A stretch of 64,000 nucleotides of DNA, from the NCBI RefSeq assembly GCF_006715045.1, contig NZ_VFML01000001.1, forward strand, positions 4,494,501 to 4,558,500, written 5' to 3'. Positions 43,945-52,680 of the stretch are shown one piece after another. The notes beneath the pieces were generated by a model. The model searched no databases. It was not told the origin of the DNA and worked only from the letters and a program-made list of their open reading frames with translations. The stretch is from Amycolatopsis cihanbeyliensis (GTDB taxonomy: Bacteria > Actinomycetota > Actinomycetes > Mycobacteriales > Pseudonocardiaceae). Position 1 is the first letter of the stretch, and every line of letters begins with the position of its first letter. Both the position numbers and the translations under genes were made by a program.

Positions 43945-44036
43945 ACGGACCCCGCGCGGCGTCCACCCTGTGAACCTCCCCAGGGCCGGAAGGCAGCAAG
44001 GATAAGCAGGCTCTGACGGGTGCGCGGGGTCCCCTA
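43945..44036 (+). ncRNA. ffs: Signal recognition particle RNA, small bacterial (4.5S) type
   Basis: The conserved SRP hairpin core is present: CCAGGGCCGGAAGGCAGCAA around 43980-43999, with the GGAA tetraloop and asymmetric internal loop that bind the Ffh protein. GGACCCCGCGC (43947-43957) pairs with GCGCGGGGTCC (44022-44032) to close the long helix. The RNA forms the cytosolic SRP that delivers ribosomes making membrane and secreted proteins. It lies directly upstream of dnaX, as in many actinobacteria. Confidence 0.95.
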
Positions 44037-44079
44037 CTGTCTTTGTGGGCGCGGGTCCGGCGGTGTCGGGGGCGGCCGG

Positions 44080-44085
44080 TACTCT
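44080..44085 (+). promoter_or_regulatory. -10 box placing dnaX on a leaderless mRNA
   Basis: TACTCT (44080-44085) is followed by exactly 6 bases and then the dnaX GTG. Transcription would start at or next to the start codon, and no Shine-Dalgarno sequence is present, consistent with leaderless translation. Confidence 0.5.
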
Positions 44086-44091
44086 CGGCGC

Positions 44092-46077
44092 GTGGCATTA
44101 GCGCTGTACCGCAAGTACCGCCCGGCGAGCTTCGCCGAGGTCGTCGGGCAGGAGCACGTCACCGAACCGCTGCGCACCGCACTGGCCTCGCAGCGGATCA
44201 ACCACGCCTACCTGTTCTCCGGCCCCCGCGGCTGCGGCAAGACCTCCAGCGCGCGCATCATGGCGCGCTCGCTGAACTGCGCGCAGGGACCGACCGCGGA
44301 CCCGTGCGGCGAGTGCGGCCCGTGCAAGGCGCTGGCCCCGGAGGGCCCCGGCAGCGTGGACGTCACCGAGCTGGACGCCGCCAGCCACGGCGGGGTGGAC
44401 GACGCCCGCGAGCTCCGGGACCGCGCCTTCTACGCCCCTGCCGAGTCGCGCTACCGGGTGTTCATCATCGACGAGGCACACATGGTCACCACGCAGGGTT
44501 TCAACGCCCTGCTCAAGATCGTCGAAGAGCCGCCGGAACACCTGATCTTCATCTTCGCCACCACCGAGCCGGACAAGGTGCTCACCACCATCCGCTCCCG
44601 GACCCACCACTACCCGTTCCGGCTGATCCCGCCGAGTTCCATGCGTGAGCTGCTGGAGCGCAATGTGGCCGCCGAGGGGATCGCGGTGGAACCCGCGGTC
44701 TACCCGCTGGTCGTGCGCGCCGGTGGCGGCTCGGCGCGGGACACCCAGTCGGTGCTGGACCAGTTGCTCGCCGGGGCGGGCCCGCAGGGGGTGACCTACG
44801 ACCGGGCGGTCGCGTTGCTCGGGGTCACCGATGCCGCGCTGCTCGACGACATGATCGACGGGCTGTCCGCCGATGACGCGGGCGCGGTGTTCGGCACGGT
44901 GGAGCAACTCGCCGAGGCCGGACACGACCCTCGCCGGTTCGCCTCCGACCTGCTGGATCGGCTGCGCGATCTGGTGCTGCTGCGCTCGGTGCCGGAGGCG
45001 GCGAGCCGTGGCCTGGTGGCCGCGCCGGAGGAACAGCTGACCAGGATGCTCGGCCAGGCCGAACGGATCGGGCTGGGCACGCTGTCGCGCTACGCCGAGA
45101 TCGTGCACGCAGGCCTGCTGGAGATGCGCGGGGCCACCGCGCCGCGACTGCTGCTCGAACTGCTGTGCGCCCGGATGCTGCTGCCCGCCGCCTCCGAGGG
45201 CGAGGCCGCGGTCCTGCAGCGCCTGGAACGTCTCGAGCGCAGGGCGAGCGCGACCGGGCCCGCGCCGCAGCAGGCCCAGGCCGCGCAGGCCCAGGTGGCG
45301 GCCCAGGAGGCCCCGGCGCCGCCGGAGAACCGCTTCCAGCGGCCCTCGCAGCGGGCCGCCGCGGCGGAACCGGCCCCGAGCCCGCCGCCGCGGACCGCGC
45401 CCGAGCCGCAGGCTCCCGCGGCGCAGACTCCCCAACCCCCCGAACCGGAACCCGCCGAGCCGGCGTCCGCGGAACCCGCCGCGGGCTCCGGCGGCCTGGA
45501 CGCGGCGGCCGTGCGGCGGGTCTGGTCGGACCTGCTGACATCCATCCGCAAGACCAGCCGCAGCACCGAGGCCATGCTCACCAACGCGACCGTGCAGAGC
45601 GTGGACGGCTCCACGGTCGTGCTCGCGCACACCGCCGAACCGCTGGCCAGGCGCCTTTCCGAGCCGCGCAACGCCGAGTTCATCGCCGCCGCACTGCACG
45701 ACGTGCTCGGTGGGACCTGGCAGGTGCGCTGCGTGCACGGCGGGGGCAGTGCCGGTGGCCAGGCCCGCTCGGCACCGCAGCGGAACAACCCGCCGCCCCA
45801 GCCACCGGCCCCGCAACGCCCCGAGCCCGAGCCCGAGCCGCGCAAGGAGACGCCACCACCGGAACCGGAGGCGGAGCGACCCGCGCCGCCGAAGCCGGCC
45901 ACCGGCGAGCCGGACATCCCGCTGCCCCCCGAGCCCACCGACGACGAAACCGCCTACGCGGAGCACGGAGGCCCCGCCCCGGAAACGTCGCCGAGCCGAT
46001 CGGACACCTCGGCCGACCCGGAAGCGGCCGCGCACAGGCTGCTTTCCGAACAGCTCGGTGCGCGACCGCTGAACTAG
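44092..46077 (+). CDS. dnaX: DNA polymerase III subunits gamma/tau
   Basis: The 661-residue clamp-loader subunit has AAA+ Walker A GPRGCGKTSSAR (about residue 45) and a zinc-binding Cys cluster (NCAQGPTADPCGECGPC). Walker B FIIDEAHM, sensor FATTEPDKV and the SRC-like IRSRTHHYPFRL follow, then the DNA pol III gamma domain III. From about residue 385 a Pro/Glu/Ala-rich tail with a central folded segment (AAAVRRVWSDLLTSIRKTSR) makes the tau-like extension. It loads the sliding clamp at replication forks. GTG 44092 is chosen from family alignment (ALYRKYRP start) and the leaderless promoter. Confidence 0.97.
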   Translation: MALALYRKYRPASFAEVVGQEHVTEPLRTALASQRINHAYLFSGPRGCGKTSSARIMARSLNCAQGPTADPCGECGPCKALAPEGPGSVDVTELDAASHGGVDDARELRDRAFYAPAESRYRVFIIDEAHMVTTQGFNALLKIVEEPPEHLIFIFATTEPDKVLTTIRSRTHHYPFRLIPPSSMRELLERNVAAEGIAVEPAVYPLVVRAGGGSARDTQSVLDQLLAGAGPQGVTYDRAVALLGVTDAALLDDMIDGLSADDAGAVFGTVEQLAEAGHDPRRFASDLLDRLRDLVLLRSVPEAASRGLVAAPEEQLTRMLGQAERIGLGTLSRYAEIVHAGLLEMRGATAPRLLLELLCARMLLPAASEGEAAVLQRLERLERRASATGPAPQQAQAAQAQVAAQEAPAPPENRFQRPSQRAAAAEPAPSPPPRTAPEPQAPAAQTPQPPEPEPAEPASAEPAAGSGGLDAAAVRRVWSDLLTSIRKTSRSTEAMLTNATVQSVDGSTVVLAHTAEPLARRLSEPRNAEFIAAALHDVLGGTWQVRCVHGGGSAGGQARSAPQRNNPPPQPPAPQRPEPEPEPRKETPPPEPEAERPAPPKPATGEPDIPLPPEPTDDETAYAEHGGPAPETSPSRSDTSADPEAAAHRLLSEQLGARPLN

Positions 46078-46305
46078 GTACTCAGCCCGCGACGCACCGC
46101 ATGGCGCGGCCACACGAGTGCGGCGAGTGCCCCCGCCGCCCACGAAGGCGCGAGGATCTCGCCGCCTGAACCAACGCCCGTTCGGCGTCCACCACGGAGG
46201 TCAGCGGACTGATCCGGGGCAGCATCCGCGGATCCAGTCCGCGCGCTGCCTCGTCACGGTGACGTGCCTGGTCGGTCCGCTGGTGCGGATCATCGGTTCG
46301 TTCAT
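46078..46305 (-). pseudogene. Possible frameshifted gene remnant
   Basis: No intact gene is seen between dnaX and the WYL regulator. On the minus strand a short reading starts MNEPMIRTSGPTRH at 46305 but stops after 34 codons. In a second frame GLDPRMLPRISPLTSVVDAE is protein-like. In a third, GEILAPSWAAGALAALVWPR continues to a stop at the dnaX end and looks like a terminal membrane segment. Joining these needs frameshifts at about 46240 and 46165. This reads like the decayed end of a membrane protein, but could be chance in GC-rich DNA. Confidence 0.3.
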
Positions 46306-46368
46306 GGCGGCCACGCTAAGGTTGATTCCGGCCGCTTTGTGACCTGTTTAGCAGTCAGGCTGGCTTCC

Positions 46369-47340
46369 ATGGCGAACACGAGCGCACGCATGCTGCAACT
46401 GCTCTCCCTGCTGCAGACCCACCGGTACTGGCCGGGCGGCGAACTGGCCGGTCGGCTGGAGGTCAGCGAGCGGACCCTGCGCCGCGATGTCGACCGGCTC
46501 CGTGACCTGGGCTACCCGGTCGACGCCAGCCGCGGGGTCGCCGGCGGGTACCAGCTCAGGTCGGGTGGCGCGATGCCGCCGCTGCTGCTGGACGACGAGG
46601 AGGCGGTGGCCATCGCGGTCGGCCTGCGTACGGCGGCCGGCGGCGCGGTGGACGGCATCGAGGAGACCTCGGTACGCGCCCTGACCAAGGTGATCCAGGT
46701 AATGCCGCCGCGGCTGCGCAGGCGGGTGGACGCGCTGCGGTCGTTCACCGTGCCCGCGGTACTCGGCGGCGGGCCGACGGTGGACGCGGTGGCGCTCACC
46801 GTGCTCGCCCAGGCCTGCCGGGACGACGAGCGGCTGCGATTCGACTACACGGCCCGGGACGGCAGTCGCACCACCCGCCTGGTCGAGCCGCACCGCCTGG
46901 TGTCCCTCGGCAGGCGCTGGTACCTGGTGGCCTGGGACGCCGAGCGGCACGACTGGCGTACCTTCCGGGTCGACCGGCTGGCCGACCCGGTCGTCACCGG
47001 GGCCACCTTCCGCCAGCGCGAGCTGCCCGCGCCGGACGCCGCGGAGTTCGTGCGGCAACGCCTCACCTCGCTACCCACCCGGTACCGGGTGGAGGTACGG
47101 GTCTGGACTTCGGTCGCCGAGGTGGAGCGGCTCGCGCGGTACGTGGGCGGCACGGTCGAGGCGGGCGAGGACGGCTCCTGCCGGTTGCGGATGAACGTCG
47201 ACGAGTTGGAGTGGGCGGCGTTCATGCTGGCCTCGCTGGCCGCCGAGGCCGAGGTGATAGACCCGCCGGAGCTGGCGGACTTCCTGCGCGCCACCGGGGA
47301 GCGGTTCCGGCGCGCGGCCGGCACTCAGCGTCCCAGGTAG
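46369..47340 (+). CDS. WYL-domain helix-turn-helix transcriptional regulator
   Basis: The 323-residue protein has an N-terminal DeoR-like HTH (RMLQLLSLLQTHRYWPGGELA, VSERTLRRDVDRLRDLGYPV). A WYL domain follows (about 140-230: LRFDYTARDGSRTTRLVEPHRLV, RRWYLVAWD, RTFRVDRL), then the usual C-terminal WCX extension. WYL regulators sense nucleic-acid or nucleotide ligands and often control neighbouring genes. The likely target could have been the broken divergent element at 46078-46305. The gene's last 16 bases overlap the end of the convergent amidase gene. Confidence 0.92.
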   Translation: MANTSARMLQLLSLLQTHRYWPGGELAGRLEVSERTLRRDVDRLRDLGYPVDASRGVAGGYQLRSGGAMPPLLLDDEEAVAIAVGLRTAAGGAVDGIEETSVRALTKVIQVMPPRLRRRVDALRSFTVPAVLGGGPTVDAVALTVLAQACRDDERLRFDYTARDGSRTTRLVEPHRLVSLGRRWYLVAWDAERHDWRTFRVDRLADPVVTGATFRQRELPAPDAAEFVRQRLTSLPTRYRVEVRVWTSVAEVERLARYVGGTVEAGEDGSCRLRMNVDELEWAAFMLASLAAEAEVIDPPELADFLRATGERFRRAAGTQRPR

Positions 47341-48182
47341 GCCAGGATCCCGGCGGCGATCGCCGCGGCGTAGCGCCGCCTGCCCTCGGCCGAGGACATC
47401 GCGGCGGCCTCCTCCGGGTTGCGCATGTTGCCGCATTCCACCAGGGCAGAGGGCCGGGTGGAGAGGTTCATCCCGGCGAGGTCGTCCCGGCCGGAGAGCC
47501 CGTGCTCGCCGAGGTAGTCGGCGACCGGGAAACCGGCATCGCGCATCCCCTCCCGCAGCGCCTCCACCAGCCGGAGGGTGGGTTCGCCCTGCGCCTCGTT
47601 CAGCGGTGGGGCGGAGTACGCGAGGTGGAAGCCGTGCGCGCCCGGGTCGGTGGCACCGTCGGCGTGGATGGACACGACCGCGTCCGCGTCGTGCTCGTTG
47701 CCGATCCGGGCCCGCTCGTGCACGCACGGGCCGACCCCGTCGTCCTCGGTGCGGGTGTAGGCGACCTCGATCCCGCGCTCGCCGAGTTGCTCACCGACCC
47801 GGCGCGCGACGTCGAGGTTGAACGCGTGTTCGGGGTAGCCGTCCTCGGTGGCGGTTCCGGTGGTGTTGCACGCCTTGCTCCGGCCCCGCCCCGCCGGCAC
47901 CTGCCGGTTGATCGCGGCCGGATGGCTCGCGTTGCCGCCGTTGTGCCCCGGATCCAGCACGACCACCGGCGTGTTGGCCGCCCGCGTCGTCGTGTTGGCC
48001 GCCCGCGTCGGTGAGTTTGCCGCCCGCGTGCGCGAGTCGTCCGTTTCCGTTGGCGAGTTCGCCGCCTGCGGGGTTGCGGTGGGACCGCCCGGCTCCGGTG
48101 CGGAGCAGGCTCCCAACACCAGGCTCACGAGCAGCAACGACAGGCAGCGGCGCACGGTGACCACGGCTGACCACGCTGCCAT
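47325..48182 (-). CDS. Lipoprotein N-acetylmuramoyl-L-alanine amidase (Amidase_3), Rv3717-like
   Basis: The 285-residue protein has a lipoprotein signal: LLLVSLVLGAC gives the lipobox L-G-A-C near residue 26. A Thr/Arg/Ala/Asn-rich linker with repeated TRAAN units (residues 45-75) follows. The Amidase_3 domain has zinc ligands His in VVLDPGHNGG, Glu in PEHAFNLDVA and His in VVSIHADGA, plus the catalytic Glu in LVECGNMRNPEEA. It cleaves the sugar-peptide bond of peptidoglycan on the outer face. It is divergent from ybaB, exactly as Rv3717 (Ami1) is in mycobacteria, but is lipid-anchored with a repeat linker. Confidence 0.92.
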   Translation of the reverse strand: MAAWSAVVTVRRCLSLLLVSLVLGACSAPEPGGPTATPQAANSPTETDDSRTRAANSPTRAANTTTRAANTPVVVLDPGHNGGNASHPAAINRQVPAGRGRSKACNTTGTATEDGYPEHAFNLDVARRVGEQLGERGIEVAYTRTEDDGVGPCVHERARIGNEHDADAVVSIHADGATDPGAHGFHLAYSAPPLNEAQGEPTLRLVEALREGMRDAGFPVADYLGEHGLSGRDDLAGMNLSTRPSALVECGNMRNPEEAAAMSSAEGRRRYAAAIAAGILAYLGR

Positions 48183-48242
48183 ACCGGCTGCGGCTAGGCT
48201 GGGAGGCACGTGCAAGCGAGTAGGCGGATCGGAACCGAAATC

Positions 48243-48608
48243 ATGGCGCAACCCGGTGGTGGCATGCCCGACATGCAGCAAATCCTGCAGCAGGCTCAGC
48301 AGATGCAGGAGCAATTGGTCGCGGCGCAGGAGGAACTGGCGGCGACCGAAGTGACCGGCACCGCGGGCGGTGGCCTGGTGACCGCGACCGTGTCCGGAGG
48401 GATGGAGCTGAAGGGTCTCTCGATCGACCCGAAGGTCGCTGATCCCGAGGACACCGAGACCCTGGCCGACCTGGTGGTGGCCGCGGTGCGGGATGCGACC
48501 GCCAGCGCGCAGAAGCTCACCGAGGAGAAGCTGGGTCCGCTGGCCGGCGGCCTCGGTGGCGGAGGTGGCATGCCCGACCTGGGCAACCTCGGCCTTCCGG
48601 GGCAATAG
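48243..48608 (+). CDS. YbaB/EbfC-family nucleoid-associated protein
   Basis: The 121-residue protein has the helix [22 protein letters not shown], then [25 protein letters not shown] and the terminal helix, as in YbaB. It dimerises into tweezers that bind DNA. ATG 48243 (MAQPGGG) matches the family N-terminus; a GTG at 48210 has GGGAGG too close. recR starts one base after its stop, preserving the ancient ybaB-recR pair. Confidence 0.93.
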   Translation: MAQPGGGMPDMQQILQQAQQMQEQLVAAQEELAATEVTGTAGGGLVTATVSGGMELKGLSIDPKVADPEDTETLADLVVAAVRDATASAQKLTEEKLGPLAGGLGGGGGMPDLGNLGLPGQ

Positions 48609-48609
48609 G

Positions 48610-49206
48610 TTGTACGAGGGGGTAGTCCAGGACCTCATCGACGAGCTGGGGCGCCTGCCCGGCATCGGGCCGAAGGGCGCCCAGCGCATCGCCTTCCACC
48701 TGCTCGCGACCGACCCGGCTGATATCGCCCGGTTGCAGGAGATCCTGGGCAAGGTCAAAGAGGGCGTGCAGTTCTGCGAGGTCTGCGGCAACGTCTCCGA
48801 GCAGCAGCGGTGCCGGATCTGCCGGGACGAGCGACGCGACCCCGGCCTGCTCTGCGTGGTCGAGGAACCGAAGGACGTGCTCGCGGTGGAGCGCACCAGG
48901 GAGTTCCGCGGCCGGTACCACGTGCTCGGCGGCGCGCTGGATCCACTGTCCGGCATCGGGCCGGACCAGTTGCGGATGCGGGAGCTGCTGACCCGGATCG
49001 GCGCGGAGGAGGTCACCGAGGTGATCATCGCGACCGATCCGAACACCGAGGGCGAGGCGACCGCGACGTACCTGGTGCGGATGCTGCGCGACTTCCCCGG
49101 GCTGACCGTCACCCGCCTGGCTTCGGGCCTACCGATGGGCGGCGACCTGGAGTTCGCCGACGAGCTCACCCTCGGCAGGGCCCTCTCCGGCCGCCGCGCC
49201 CTCTGA
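48610..49206 (+). CDS. recR: Recombination mediator RecR
   Basis: The 198-residue protein is full length. It has the helix-hairpin-helix [19 protein letters not shown], zinc finger [16 protein letters not shown] and Toprim domain [24 protein letters not shown] and the C-terminal [16 protein letters not shown] (Walker-like) segment follow. With RecO and RecF it loads RecA onto SSB-coated gaps. It starts at TTG 48610, one base after ybaB, and so depends on coupled translation. It is convergent with the epimerase gene at 7 bases. Confidence 0.96.
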   Translation: MYEGVVQDLIDELGRLPGIGPKGAQRIAFHLLATDPADIARLQEILGKVKEGVQFCEVCGNVSEQQRCRICRDERRDPGLLCVVEEPKDVLAVERTREFRGRYHVLGGALDPLSGIGPDQLRMRELLTRIGAEEVTEVIIATDPNTEGEATATYLVRMLRDFPGLTVTRLASGLPMGGDLEFADELTLGRALSGRRAL

Positions 49207-49213
49207 CCAGCTC

Positions 49214-50317
49214 CTAGCAGTAGCCGAGCTGGGTGAGGGTGTCCACGATGATCCGGCTCGGGTGGTAGCGGTCCAGTGTGGACTCGACGCGCCGCGTCTC
49301 GTAGGTGTTCAGGAAGTCGGAAAGCACCTCCGCGCGCAGCTCGGTGAGCACGATGTTGCTCCCGATGCCCTGCAGCCGCTCGGTGCGCTGCCGGTGGATC
49401 GCGCAGGGTAGCCCCAGGTAGGCGCATTCCTCCTGCAGCCCACCGGAGTCGGTCACCACGAACTGGGCCCGCGCCATCAATGGCAGGAACTGCAGGTAGC
49501 GCAGCTTCGGCTGGATGATGAACCGCTCGTCGTCGAACAGGCCCTCCAGCCCGAGCCGGGCGATCCGCTCCCGTTCCGGGCCACCGGCGAGGTACAGCAC
49601 CGGCATCCGGGACGAGGCGTGCTCGCGCAGCATCTCGAGCACTTCCCGGTACTTGTCCCCCCGGGAGATCAGCTCGAACCGGTGCAGCGTGGCCAGGCCG
49701 AACTTCTCCGGCACCCCGGTCACCGGCGGCTCGGCGTCGATGGCGAGCCGCATCGCGTCGATGGCCGTGTTCGCCTCGGTGTTCACCACGATCCCGCGGG
49801 CCGAGCCGAGGTTGCGCACCTCCCGCTCGGTCGGCGCGAAATGGATGTCGGTGAGCCGCGCGGCGATCTTGCGGTTCAGCTCCTCCGGCAGCGGGCTGAG
49901 CAGGCTGCCGCTGCGCGCCCCCGCCTCGACATGCGCGACCCGCGCACCCAGCATCCGCTTGCCGATCAGCGCGCCGTACGGCGTGGTGAACGTGTCGCCG
50001 TGCACCATCACCAGCGGCGGCCTGCCGTCCTCGGCCAGCGCAGCTCGCAGCTCCGAGCGCATCGACCACGCGGTGCGGGCCACCGTGCTGGCCCAGCCGG
50101 GAACCTGCGCCGGGGTCCGCAACCCCTGTGCCCGCTCGCGGGGCACCAGCCAGACGTCCGGCTCCGGCAGCCGCAGGTCGGCGAGGGTGTCCGCGACCTC
50201 GTCCACGTGCTGCGCGGTGAACCAGATCTTCGGAGTGGTGCCACGGTCCGCGATCGCGTGATAAACGGGCGCGATCTTGATGAGCTCCGCGGTTGTGCCG
50301 ACGAGAAACGCGATCAC
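49214..50317 (-). CDS. UDP-N-acetylglucosamine 2-epimerase-like protein
   Basis: The 367-residue protein has the Epimerase_2 (GT-B-like) fold of WecB/MnaA. HGDT, HVEAGARS, the PEELNRKIAARLTDIHFAPT region, and TDSGGLQEECAYLGLP near the C-terminus correspond to conserved blocks including the catalytic Asp and Glu. The N-terminal GTRPE of classical enzymes reads GTTAE here, so the UDP-contacting Arg is missing. THR is LHR, so the reaction may differ from GlcNAc-to-ManNAc conversion. It is divergent from a glycan operon (50402-56399) and most likely supplies or modifies its nucleotide sugar. Confidence 0.85.
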   Translation of the reverse strand: MIAFLVGTTAELIKIAPVYHAIADRGTTPKIWFTAQHVDEVADTLADLRLPEPDVWLVPRERAQGLRTPAQVPGWASTVARTAWSMRSELRAALAEDGRPPLVMVHGDTFTTPYGALIGKRMLGARVAHVEAGARSGSLLSPLPEELNRKIAARLTDIHFAPTEREVRNLGSARGIVVNTEANTAIDAMRLAIDAEPPVTGVPEKFGLATLHRFELISRGDKYREVLEMLREHASSRMPVLYLAGGPERERIARLGLEGLFDDERFIIQPKLRYLQFLPLMARAQFVVTDSGGLQEECAYLGLPCAIHRQRTERLQGIGSNIVLTELRAEVLSDFLNTYETRRVESTLDRYHPSRIIVDTLTQLGYC

Positions 50318-50401
50318 GACAAGTCTTTTCTACTGGGCGCCGGGACGCGGTCAGGATACTGCGTGCGGCCCGGACGGCCGCGGGCGGTAGCCTCGCTCGC
50401 G

Positions 50402-51415
50402 ATGAACCCGAACACGCCCAGCATGAGTGTGGTCGTCCCGGTCTTCAACGAGCAGGACTGGATCGGCCGTTGCCTCGACGCGCTCGCCGGCGCCGCCGCG
50501 CGGGCGGAGTGGCCGGTGGAAATCATCGTCGTGGACGACGGCAGCACCGACCGGACACCGGAGGTACTGGCCCAGCGCACCGGCGTGACGGTGCTCAGCC
50601 AGCCGAACCGGGGCCGGTTCGAGGCGCGCAGGGCCGGGCTCGCCAAGGCGAGCGGGGACCGGGTGCTGCTGCTGGACAGCAGGGTGATCGTGGACACCGA
50701 CTCGCTGCGGTTTCTGCGGGCCCAATTCGCCGACAATCCGGACCGAATCGTATGGAACGGTCATATCAACGTCGCGTCCGAGCGGAATCCTTATGCCGGA
50801 TTCATGGCGGGCCTGGTGACGGTGCCGTGGCGCCGTTACTTCGCCAACCCGAAGCTGACCTCGTTCGGCATCGAGGAGTTCGATCTCTTTCCGAAGGGGA
50901 CGACGTTCTTCTGTGCCCCGAAAGAGCTGCTGGAGGGCTCCGCCGAGGCGTTCGCATCGCTCTATGACGACGTTCGCCTCGCCAGCGACGACACCAGGAT
51001 GTTGCGCTGGATAGCGGAACGGGAACGCATCCACATCGCGCCGGAATTCGCGGCCACCTACCACGGCCGGGACAGCCTGCGGAAGTTCGCCGCGCAGTCC
51101 TACTTCCGGGGGACCACCTACGTCGACTCCTACCTGGCCTCGCCAGGCCCCGCGCGGAACGCGCTGTTCGCGGCGCTCGGACTCGGCGCGGCCGGTGTCG
51201 GGCTACTGGCCAAGCGGCCGAAGACCACGGTGGCGCTCGGGGTCGCCGGCTCGGCCGCGGCCGGCACCGTGGTGAGACGGTGCGGTGCGACGAACGCCGA
51301 AGCGCGGGCCGTCGCCGGGCTACTACCCCTGTTCGCTACCGGGTTCGGAGCGGGCGTGCTGCGTGGGCTGGTGCTCGCGCTGCGGGCCCGGCTTCGTAGA
51401 GGGACCGCACGCTGA
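50402..51415 (+). CDS. Family 2 glycosyltransferase
   Basis: The 337-residue protein has the GT-A start SVVVPVFNEQDWIGRCLDAL and VEIIVVDDGSTDRT for nucleotide-sugar binding. The usual DxD position reads LLLDSRVIVD. A C-terminal pair of hydrophobic segments (about 255-320) suggests membrane association. It transfers a sugar from a nucleotide donor, probably to a lipid or glycan in the cytoplasmic leaflet. No Shine-Dalgarno sequence is seen; TAGCCT (50388-50393) lies 8 bases before ATG, suggesting a leaderless transcript. Its stop overlaps the flippase start (TGATG). Confidence 0.88.
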   Translation: MNPNTPSMSVVVPVFNEQDWIGRCLDALAGAAARAEWPVEIIVVDDGSTDRTPEVLAQRTGVTVLSQPNRGRFEARRAGLAKASGDRVLLLDSRVIVDTDSLRFLRAQFADNPDRIVWNGHINVASERNPYAGFMAGLVTVPWRRYFANPKLTSFGIEEFDLFPKGTTFFCAPKELLEGSAEAFASLYDDVRLASDDTRMLRWIAERERIHIAPEFAATYHGRDSLRKFAAQSYFRGTTYVDSYLASPGPARNALFAALGLGAAGVGLLAKRPKTTVALGVAGSAAAGTVVRRCGATNAEARAVAGLLPLFATGFGAGVLRGLVLALRARLRRGTAR

Positions 51416-52680
51416 TGGCCACCGCGACGGAGGGGACGCGCCGGTCGGTCGGCAAGGTGGGCGTGGCGCTGATCATCGGTTCCCTGCTCGGCTATGCGCT
51501 TACGGTCGCGGTGGGCAGGCTGCTCACGCCCGCGGAGTTCGCGGTGTTCATCACCTTCTGGGGCATCGTGTTCGGCCTCGGCAGCGCGCTGTCGCCGCTG
51601 GAACAGGAGGTGTCCCGGCTGTCCGCGGTGGCCGCGCGGGACGGCGGACGGGCGGGTAGGGACGCGCTGCGTTCGCTGGCCGTCGGCGCGGCGGTGGTCG
51701 TGCTCGCGGCGCTGGTCTTGCTGATCCCCGCGGTGAACGAGCGGGTGTTCGAGGAACACTACGGCCTGGCCGTGGTAGTACTGGTCGCGGCGGTCGCTTT
51801 CGCGGTGCAGTTCGCCGTGCGCGGCCTGCTGATGGGGCAGGAGCAGGTGACGCCGTACTCCTGGTTGCTCATCGTGGAGGCCGGGGTCCGGCCGTTGCTG
51901 GTCGCCGCGATCGCGCTGGCCGGGCTCACCGGCATGATCCCGCTGGCGCTCGCGGTCGGCGCGGGTTCCTTCGCCTGGGTGGTCTTCGCCCGGCGGGCAC
52001 GCGGGCTGGTCGACGGCGCGCGGCCCGGCGAACCGTGGGGCCCGGTCTCCCGCCGGGTGCTCACGCTGATGCTGAGCGCGGCACTCACCGCGAGCGTGAT
52101 CACCGGATACCCGGCGATGGCGCGCCTGCTCGCCCCGGAGGGCGACGAGGACCGGATGGGCGCGCTGTTCGCCGCGTTGACGGTCGCCCGGATCCCATTG
52201 TTGATGTTCGCCGCGGTGCAGGCGCTTGCGGTGCCCGCCGTGGTCAAGCTGTCCGGCAGCGAGGAGGGTGTGCGCCGGCTGCGCAGGCTGCTCGCGCTCG
52301 GCACCGTCGGGGCGCTGGCGCTGGCCGCGGTCGGCGCGCTGGTCGGCCTGCTGGTCGGCCCGTGGCTGGTCAGCCTTTTCTACGGACAGGACTACCAGGT
52401 GGACGGGCCCGCGGTGGCCGGCCTGGTCTGGTCCTCGGTACTGCTCGCGATGATCCAACTGCTGTCCGCCGTGCTGGTGGCGCGAACGCAGGCCAACCGG
52501 ATGCTGGTCACCTGGGCTGTGATCGCGGTGAGCAGCGCGCTGGTGCTGAGCTTCTGGCCGGGCGACACCGTGCTGCGGGCGGTGCTGGGCCTGGTGATCG
52601 GGCCGACCGTGGGGCTCGTGGTCGCACTCGTCTTCGTTTCTCAACGCACGAGCGTGCGGGATAGGTCTGCTACCCGATGA
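51415..52680 (+). CDS. Polysaccharide/oligosaccharide flippase-like membrane protein
   Basis: The 421-residue protein has about 12 membrane helices and an architecture like MOP-superfamily polysaccharide flippases (Wzx). Features include GRLLTPAEFAVFITFWGIVF in the second helix region and the paired repeats of six helices. It would move lipid-linked sugars across the cytoplasmic membrane. ATG 51415 shares its A with the previous stop. The next gene's ATG overlaps its own stop (ATGA), so three genes are tightly coupled. Confidence 0.82.
   Translation: MATATEGTRRSVGKVGVALIIGSLLGYALTVAVGRLLTPAEFAVFITFWGIVFGLGSALSPLEQEVSRLSAVAARDGGRAGRDALRSLAVGAAVVVLAALVLLIPAVNERVFEEHYGLAVVVLVAAVAFAVQFAVRGLLMGQEQVTPYSWLLIVEAGVRPLLVAAIALAGLTGMIPLALAVGAGSFAWVVFARRARGLVDGARPGEPWGPVSRRVLTLMLSAALTASVITGYPAMARLLAPEGDEDRMGALFAALTVARIPLLMFAAVQALAVPAVVKLSGSEEGVRRLRRLLALGTVGALALAAVGALVGLLVGPWLVSLFYGQDYQVDGPAVAGLVWSSVLLAMIQLLSAVLVARTQANRMLVTWAVIAVSSALVLSFWPGDTVLRAVLGLVIGPTVGLVVALVFVSQRTSVRDRSATR

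Noticed and set aside
48621..50069. A single 914-residue minus-strand protein spanning amidase, recR antisense and epimerase region
   Set aside because: It joins a real amidase to the antisense of ybaB/recR and a wrong-frame reading of the epimerase gene; the true start is 48182.
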